DNA of 18,989 nucleotides from JTS-RE37 sp041744575 (GTDB lineage: Bacteria > Bacteroidota > Bacteroidia > Flavobacteriales > Flavobacteriaceae), in NCBI GenBank assembly GCA_041744575.1, contig JBGTKP010000043.1, forward strand, positions 1-18,989, in the 5' to 3' direction. The translations under genes and the position numbers were made by a program. Shown piece by piece: positions 14,801 to 18,989 of this stretch. The notes under the pieces are model-generated. The model made no database searches. It saw only the letters and a program-made list of their open reading frames with translations, and had not been told where the DNA came from. Within the stretch, counting starts at the first letter, position 1. Each line of letters opens with the position of its first letter.

Positions 14801-16429
14801 ACGGCCGGTACTTCCCCTGAATTGCACGATGTCCATCGCTTCGTTCACGACTACTCCGGCGGGGGTGAACCTGTTGAGCAGGATATCGTCCGCGGTCTTT
14901 TGAAAATCCGTGGCTATGGTCCCGGTCTTTCCGTTCGCGTCCAGATCCGTAAAGCTCAGTTCGTTTCGCCGGCCTGTCGTAGGTTTGAATTGCCCAGGCA
15001 CCTCTTTACGGGAGAACAGCTTGGCTTTTTTATCGTCGACCCTAAAATGTGAGGGCGCCCCGCTGGTGGTTTCCGATTTTCCCAGCCATAGAATACCCTT
15101 CGGGTTCAGTGCGTAGTGAAAAGTGGTCAGTGCCTTTTTTTGCAGGTAGCCTCCCAGGTAGATAAGTACATTGCGGCAACTTATAAGGTCCATCCTGCCA
15201 AAGGGCGGATCTTTTAGAAAATCGTGTACGGCAAAGACACAACTGCTCCTTATGGACTTGTTGACCTGGTAACCTCCATTGTTCTTGATAAAATGACGTT
15301 GGAGCAGTTCGGAGGCCAGGCCTTTTACATCGCTTTTGGTATACAGACCGGATCGCGCCTTTCCAATGGCGGGCCCGCTGATATCGGTAGCAAAGACCTG
15401 TACTTTTTGAAGGGCCAAAGAGGATTCGCCAGCCAATAGTTCATGGAAGGAGATGGCAAGAGAGTATGCTTCCTGGCCCGTACTGCAGCCCGCTACCCAG
15501 ACTCGGATGGGTCCGTCGGAAGTTTTATTCGCTATAATGGGCGGGATAAACTTTTTACGCAGTTTATCGAAGATCTCGTGATCCCTGAAAAAGTCGGTCA
15601 CGGGAATCAAAAGGTCCATATACAGCACATCCAGCTCCAACTTGTCCCGTCTTAGATATTTTAGATAGGCGGACGGTTCTACGGTCTTGGTAATGGCGAT
15701 CCTACGGAGTATCCTTCTGCGTATAGTGGTCTGTTTATAGTATGTAAAATCGGTACCCTTACGTACTCGCAGCAACTGGATGATCTGTTTGAAGATCGCA
15801 TCCTCTTCCTTTTGCCCGGAATTTTCCGCACCATTGCCGTTGATGATGTAGACCACCTCCAAAAGCTTTTTCGGAATTTCCCCGGGGGTAAGTATAAAGT
15901 CCACCACCCCCGCCTGGACTGCGTTTTGGGGCATGCCGCCATATGTCGCCGATTCTTCGTCTTGAGCAAAGGTGATACCGCCGTGGTCTTTGATGGCCCT
16001 GAGGCCCAACGTACCATCAGTGGCGGTACCAGAAAGGACCACCCCGATCGAATACGATTGGTATACTTCGGCCAGTGACCTAAAAAATAGGTCGATGGGC
16101 ATATTGCGATCGGTCTTGTTTTTTGAAGGGCGGGGACTTAATTCGAGTTGGCCGTTATTGGCGATCATCATCTTGTTCGTGGGAATGATGTAAATATGAT
16201 CGGGCATTATTTTTATAGCGTCGGTAACCTCCAGAACGGGTATAGAAGTCACTTTTTGAAGCAGTTCCTGCAGCATGCTTTCGTGGGTGGGGTCCAGATG
16301 CTGCACCAGCACATAGGCCATTCCAGAAGATTCGGGGATGGCCTTCAACAGTTTTTTAAAGGCATCGAGGCCCCCGGCAGAGGCGCCGATGCCTACTACA
16401 GGGAAAGCGTTCTCCGATTTTGTGAGCAT
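11849..16429 (-). CDS. CheB-CheR-PAS hybrid histidine kinase
   Basis: This 1526-residue cytoplasmic protein joins chemotaxis-type enzymes to a sensor kinase. Residues about 8-195 are a CheB methylesterase with Ser17 (GASAGG), His44 (VQHLD) and Asp138 (GTATDG) of the catalytic triad and no receiver domain. Residues about 210-475 are a CheR methyltransferase (FFRD at 280-283, AGCSTGQEAYS at 313-323, ISCRNVLIYL at 416-425). A PAS-like segment (about 510-620) is followed by a long coiled coil (650-735) of EELQSxNEE-type heptads, four PAS domains (about 736-855, 862-985, 992-1112, 1123-1240), a second coil, HisKA with His1297 (ASHDLQEPLRK), and a HATPase domain (Asn1411, DNGIGF, GTGIGLA). No transmembrane segment is seen. 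All key residues are kept, so each activity may be live. The response regulator encoded upstream on the same strand is the likely partner. Substrates of the methylation domains are unknown; no receptor gene is in view. Confidence 0.95.
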   Translation of the reverse strand: MLTKSENAFPVVGIGASAGGLDAFKKLLKAIPESSGMAYVLVQHLDPTHESMLQELLQKVTSIPVLEVTDAIKIMPDHIYIIPTNKMMIANNGQLELSPRPSKNKTDRNMPIDLFFRSLAEVYQSYSIGVVLSGTATDGTLGLRAIKDHGGITFAQDEESATYGGMPQNAVQAGVVDFILTPGEIPKKLLEVVYIINGNGAENSGQKEEDAIFKQIIQLLRVRKGTDFTYYKQTTIRRRILRRIAITKTVEPSAYLKYLRRDKLELDVLYMDLLIPVTDFFRDHEIFDKLRKKFIPPIIANKTSDGPIRVWVAGCSTGQEAYSLAISFHELLAGESSLALQKVQVFATDISGPAIGKARSGLYTKSDVKGLASELLQRHFIKNNGGYQVNKSIRSSCVFAVHDFLKDPPFGRMDLISCRNVLIYLGGYLQKKALTTFHYALNPKGILWLGKSETTSGAPSHFRVDDKKAKLFSRKEVPGQFKPTTGRRNELSFTDLDANGKTGTIATDFQKTADDILLNRFTPAGVVVNEAMDIVQFRGSTGRFLEPAPGKASLNLLRMAKQGLAFELRIILHKAKKENGSALKENISLFTNGEEPRNISIEAIPLPNIVEPHYLVLFHDNGSREGTLSATGKKQAKEADNGRKTKMNEKDLRIQQLERELAQTRQDMRSITEEQKAANEELQSANEELLSGSEELQSLNEEMETSAEELQSTNEELMVVHQEMIGLNEELVAARDFAEDIVGTLHESLLVLDKNLRVKSANNAFYKAFEVNEKDTEGKLIFQLGNKQWDVPALRNLMENVLPNKSNFENFEVAWNFPNIGERTMRLNARELKRDSEEEKLILLAIEDITERANLRQREKELLARFENLLLLAPVAIMVLKGPDYVVELANDAYLRIVEKEKDFIGRPIFESLPELEPQGIRKILDGVMRSGVAFHGNELKVLMHRKEKKERGIYNFVYHPVYDDQNGVKGIIVVTSEVTEQVLAREKVEESEFRYHNMIHTSPSLITILKGEDMVIEIANNAILESWGKGKDIIGKSLFEAIPETVEQGFDKLLLSVYRTGEPVYAYEDPITWVRKGIPELGYYTFVYQAQRDLQGEIEGVAIIANEVTPQAVLHKKLQESESHFRQMADLMPAKISNAGIDGNVIYFNQNWLDFTGLDFEELKDLGYHKIMHPEEIGEFTDRLQSALETGTDLEMEMRFLNKDGDYVWHLNIASPIIQEDGEFKMWIGVTTDISEQIRTRRSNLDTYKKHSNELEDQVSKRTAELKVANEGLLLNNDQLKRLNKELEAFNYVASHDLQEPLRKIQTFIGRISDEESHGLTAKGKGYFQRVYTVSEQMRELIRDLLDFSRLGSEERKFVKTDLGKITGEVIKEFETIIDEKKATITIDEMVTVKVIPFQFRQLMHNLISNALKFSRPDNSPHIIIKSNIANGNKLENKELISDKKYCRITVEDNGIGFKPEYSDQIFEVFKRLHGKDAYPGTGIGLATVKRIAENHNGTITVDGELNRGARFNIYIPVLQDNGGR

Positions 16430-16810
16430 CTTTTGAGGTACTTTAAAATTCTTGGTTTAACTATTGAATATCAATTTTTTTTGCCCCAGTTTTATAAATA
16501 TATACTTGATTGCCAAAATTCTGAATGGAAAACCGATCATTCATTTTATCGAATGCTATTGTTATAAATGTAGGGAAAATAGATTGCGAATCTGTTGTAC
16601 CCGTCAAAAATTGTTTCCCAATATGGCCGCTTCATCGAGGGTGCGCTGCTATTTGGGTTCACTTGGCGTTAATTGGGCAGAGAAATCCAATTTATCCACT
16701 CAATGCACTGAAATTCTGATAATGGGTAGGTAATGGAAAACAAAGGTCAAACATGGTCTCATCTTAATTGCGTGCATGGTACTTTTCTAAGTTATTAGAT
16801 ACTATAACAA
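16430..16810. other. Intergenic region between response regulator and kinase
   Basis: This 381-base gap must hold the kinase promoter on the minus strand unless both genes share a transcript. It is AT-rich near the kinase start. Short + frames from 16464 and 16525 have no recognisable content. I see no RNA gene, strong hairpin or repeat. Confidence 0.4.
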
Positions 16811-17254
16811 TTATATTCGGAGTAAAAAGTTGTCTTTTCCGGGCCGTAGAATATTTTTCTTTGTTGTGAGTTCGATCGCTAGGGAAATCAGTTCTTGTAA
16901 TTGTGAAAACCCGATTGGTTTCTGGATATAGTAGGACGCACCGTTTTGGTATAGTCCGTCCGCAACGGTACTGTCATAGGAGGTAGAAATGATGACTACC
17001 GGAATCTTTTCGAGCCTATCATTGTTTTTTATGTCCGATAGACATTGAAGGCCGCTTTTGCGGGGCATATTCAAGTCCAAAAAGAGTACATCGGGAAGTT
17101 TGGCGGTATTCTTTGAAAGCAACTGCATGAGCTCCTCGCCATTTTTGACGACTGTTTGATGTGTTAAAAATGGTAATGCTTCCAGAGCCTCCCTGAAAAA
17201 CATGTAATCGTCGGGGTCGTCATCAGCAAGGAGAATGTAGGGAATCGTATCCAT
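16811..17254 (-). CDS. Single-domain response regulator
   Basis: The 147-residue protein is a lone receiver (CheY-like, of the Rcp1-like type often paired with PAS kinases). Visible residues are the acidic cluster LLADDDPDD (Asp11-Asp13), phosphoacceptor Asp60 in LFLDLNMP, Ser90 in the switch position (VVIIS), and Lys112 in IQKP. There is no output domain, so it would act by protein contact or as a phosphorelay intermediate. It lies upstream of the large kinase on the same strand, 381 bases away, and the two very probably form a signalling pair. The start ATG complementary to 17252-17254 is well placed; the C-terminal about 15 residues extend slightly beyond the fold. Confidence 0.95.
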   Translation of the reverse strand: MDTIPYILLADDDPDDYMFFREALEALPFLTHQTVVKNGEELMQLLSKNTAKLPDVLFLDLNMPRKSGLQCLSDIKNNDRLEKIPVVIISTSYDSTVADGLYQNGASYYIQKPIGFSQLQELISLAIELTTKKNILRPGKDNFLLRI

Positions 17255-17544
17255 AGGTCAAGATTATTGGTTTTCCAGACCCTAGCATTGGAAGGATTTC
17301 GGGCATTCTGCAAGATAAATATAAGAAAATTTATCGGGTACACGCGGCAATCCGGTATAGGAGTCTATGGACTCTCGGGGGTTTTGGTCTGTCCCCTAAA
17401 AACAAACGTTTTTTGTGCACCAATAATATCACAGGCTCTTTGTGATAAATCCCATGTTTTTTTAAACTCTACTTTTGACAGGTACATAAAATGGGAGGAG
17501 GTCAGGGGAATCTAAGTGAGATAATTAAACTTCTTAAAATGATT
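17255..17544. other. Intergenic region upstream of the response regulator
   Basis: These 290 bases hold the probable minus-strand promoter of the response regulator and the host flank of the integration site. A + frame at 17267-17515 has no recognisable family and is unlikely to be coding. No repeats or hairpins stand out. Confidence 0.4.
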
Positions 17545-17564
17545 TTGTTACAAATGTGTAACAA
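17545..17564. promoter_or_regulatory. Perfect 8-bp inverted repeat
   Basis: TTGTTACA and TGTAACAA are separated by AATG, giving a 20-base palindrome between the terminator and the response-regulator promoter region. There is no adjacent T-run, so it resembles a dimer-binding operator more than a terminator. The cognate regulator is unknown. Confidence 0.4.
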
Positions 17565-17573
17565 TGATAAATG

Positions 17574-17602
17574 AAAAAAGGGCTACACAACTGTAACCCT
17601 TT
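17574..17602 (-). terminator. Rho-independent terminator downstream of the tRNA-Asn remnant
   Basis: On the minus strand AAAGGGTTACA pairs with TGTAGCCCTTT (11 pairs including one G-T) around a 4-base loop, followed by a run of T. It lies nine bases past the 3' end of the tRNA remnant, so it is the original terminator of the tRNA gene before integration. Confidence 0.8.
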
Positions 17603-17611
17603 GAAATTCAA

Positions 17612-17655
17612 TGCTCCCCCTGCTGGACTTCAACCAGCGACCCTCTGATTAACAG
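17612..17655 (-). other. Displaced 3' half of tRNA-Asn (attachment site)
   Basis: The minus strand reads CTGTTAATCAG (anticodon loop with GTT), a variable region, the T-arm GCTGG/CCAGC, and an acceptor strand AGGGGGAG. This is the 3' half of tRNA-Asn. Homology stops at the anticodon loop: the bases before it (GCGCG) cannot pair with TCAGA to form the anticodon stem, so the 5' half is gone. The T-loop is TTGAAGT instead of TTCGAGT, losing the conserved C56, as expected for a copy no longer under selection. A tyrosine integrase gene begins 150 bases away, so this is the attachment core of an integrated element. Confidence 0.85.
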
Positions 17656-17670
17656 CGCGAATATTTGTCT

Positions 17671-17789
17671 TTTCATTTGTTTTCATTTTTCTTCAATCTC
17701 TGGAAACCCTTGTATTTACTGGGTTTTTGTTTTTACTTGTTTTCATGCGTTTTCAAAAAAGGTGGCAATTGTTTCACCTATGTTTCACC
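17671..17789. repeat. Short direct repeats before the integrase gene, possible arm-binding sites
   Basis: TTGTTTTCAT occurs at 17677-17686 and again at 17737-17746, exactly 60 bases apart, with looser TTTTCA copies beside each. TGTTTCACC occurs at 17770-17778 and 17781-17789, eleven bases apart. Their place between attachment core and integrase start fits arm-type or excisionase/regulator sites. The assignment is inferred from position. Confidence 0.45.
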
Positions 17790-17805
17790 CCTTAAGAAAA
17801 AAAGC

Positions 17806-18989
17806 ATGGTAAGTATCAAATTAAAACTGAAGAATAAATCAAACGCGGAAGACGAACATTCCATCGTTTTGCAAGTGCTAAAAGACCGACAGAAAAAAAT
17901 TATCGCTACAGGGCTTTTAGTCAAAAAAGAACGATGGGACGATAAAGAGCATTGTTTCAAAACAAGACATCCGAATGCGATGCAAAACAATCGCCTGTTA
18001 GATACTATCAAAATCAAAGCCCGAAATATTATTTCTGAATTTGAATTAGACGATGTTGATTTTACCCTCAATGAATTTGAAAACCGATTTCGCTTTGGCT
18101 CGAAACGAAGCAAAATCGATTTATTCGAATTCTGGGATTCCGTGGTTAAAGATTTGGTGCTATCCGGAAGGACGGGTTATGCCCGAAACAATCGAGATAC
18201 CATTCGTTCCCTTAGAAAATTTCATAAAAAATCCGTTTTGCACATGCGGGAAATCAATGTGACCTTTCTTGATAAGTACGAGGTATTTCTTAGGAGTCGG
18301 GGTGGTTCAAATGGTGGCATTGCTGTTCGCATGAGAAGCTTACGAACATTATTCAACTTGGCTATTCGTCGCGATCTGATCAAGCAAAACCTCTATCCTT
18401 TCCATAAATACAAAATATCAAAGCTTCGTGGCAAACGGATCAAGCACGCACTAACAATGGCAGAAATTGAATCTTTCAAAAATATTGATTGTGAAGGAGA
18501 TGTTCAACTCCTTAATGCAAAGAACTATTTTCTATTTAGCTTCTATGCCAGAGGCATGAACTTTGCCGACATGATGCGCTTAAGATGGTCAGATATAACC
18601 CAAACGCGAATCACTTATGCACGAGCGAAAACCCAGGGCAATTTCTCCCTAAAGATTGTACCACCAGTAAGGGAAATCTTAAATTATTACAATGAAAACA
18701 GGAGGGATACCAACTACGTTTTTCCAATTTTACTGCATGATTCTCTAACTCCCATGCAAATTGAAAATCGAAAGCATAAGATTCTATCACAATACAATAA
18801 GGCACTTAAAATATTAGCACGGAAAGCGGGTATAACAAAAAATGTGACTAGCTATGTTGCGCGTCATAGTTTTGCTATGTGCCTACGCGAGAAGGGTATT
18901 AGCATTGATGTAATCGGAGAGACACTCGGGCATCAAAGTGTTCTGACTACAAAAGCTTATGTCCGAGAGTTTGGCGTTGAAGTATTGGA
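17806..18989 (+). CDS. Tyrosine recombinase/integrase (3' end beyond the window)
   Basis: From the ATG at 17806 an unbroken frame runs to the window end (394 codons, no stop), so the gene is cut by the window, not by mutation. It has an N-terminal arm-binding domain (about 1-90), a SAM-like core-binding domain (about 100-215) and the catalytic domain. Visible active-site residues are Arg249 (YARGMNFADMMRL), Lys275 (RAKTQG), Arg353 in SYVARHSFA (Tyr350 in place of the usual first His, as in many Bacteroidota integrases), His376 (LGHQS) and nucleophile Tyr385 (TTKAY). The tRNA-Asn fragment and direct repeats lie just upstream. It would integrate and excise an element extending to the right. Its base composition is visibly richer in A/T than the kinase and copper genes. 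Confidence 0.95.
   Translation, partial: MVSIKLKLKNKSNAEDEHSIVLQVLKDRQKKIIATGLLVKKERWDDKEHCFKTRHPNAMQNNRLLDTIKIKARNIISEFELDDVDFTLNEFENRFRFGSKRSKIDLFEFWDSVVKDLVLSGRTGYARNNRDTIRSLRKFHKKSVLHMREINVTFLDKYEVFLRSRGGSNGGIAVRMRSLRTLFNLAIRRDLIKQNLYPFHKYKISKLRGKRIKHALTMAEIESFKNIDCEGDVQLLNAKNYFLFSFYARGMNFADMMRLRWSDITQTRITYARAKTQGNFSLKIVPPVREILNYYNENRRDTNYVFPILLHDSLTPMQIENRKHKILSQYNKALKILARKAGITKNVTSYVARHSFAMCLREKGISIDVIGETLGHQSVLTTKAYVREFGVEVL

Noticed and set aside
17612..17655. Functional tRNA gene
   Set aside because: The 5' half including D-arm and anticodon stem is absent and the T-loop has lost its conserved C, so it is only a 3' fragment.

Overview
The window looks like chromosome of a member of the Bacteroidota, most probably Flavobacteriaceae. 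The evidence is the TPR/adenylate cyclase architecture, the AraC regulator with an N-terminal HMA-like domain, the DUF3347 protein, the Bacteroidota-type tyrosine integrase, the RAYT/REP elements, and the near absence of Shine-Dalgarno sequences. The genus cannot be fixed from sequence reading alone.

Layout. (1) 1-3019: a small secreted protein of unknown function, a decayed tandem paralogue of its C-terminal domain, and a signal-peptide/TPR/transmembrane class III adenylate cyclase. All are on + and tightly spaced. The N-terminus of the first protein resembles the N-terminus of the cyclase. (2) 3212-9741: a copper-handling cluster on +. It encodes a periplasmic DUF3347 protein, an HMA-AraC regulator that starts immediately after it, a CopA-type P1B ATPase carrying extra metal-binding modules, a multicopper oxidase fused to a probable beta-barrel C-terminus, and a truncated small ORF. 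Together these would sense cytosolic copper, pump it out, and bind and oxidise it in the periplasm. (3) 9742-11848: a decayed zone. It has two internally deleted RAYT/REP elements, a small lipoprotein gene, a fragment of an FtsX-type permease, and the end plus istA start of an IS21-family element with four 24-bp repeats. (4) 11849-17254, minus strand: a response regulator followed by a very large CheB-CheR-PAS-histidine kinase. (5) 17545-18989: a palindrome, a terminator, a displaced 3' half of tRNA-Asn, integrase-proximal repeats and a tyrosine integrase running off the window. This is the edge of an integrated element that lies to the right.

The most unusual points are the chimeric/duplicated locus upstream of the cyclase, the rearrangement joined by a RAYT-derived element, the 24-bp repeat array at the IS21 end, and the oxidase-barrel fusion. 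None clearly amounts to a wholly new system. The genes in region 2 are individually recognisable and ordinary for copper resistance in this phylum.
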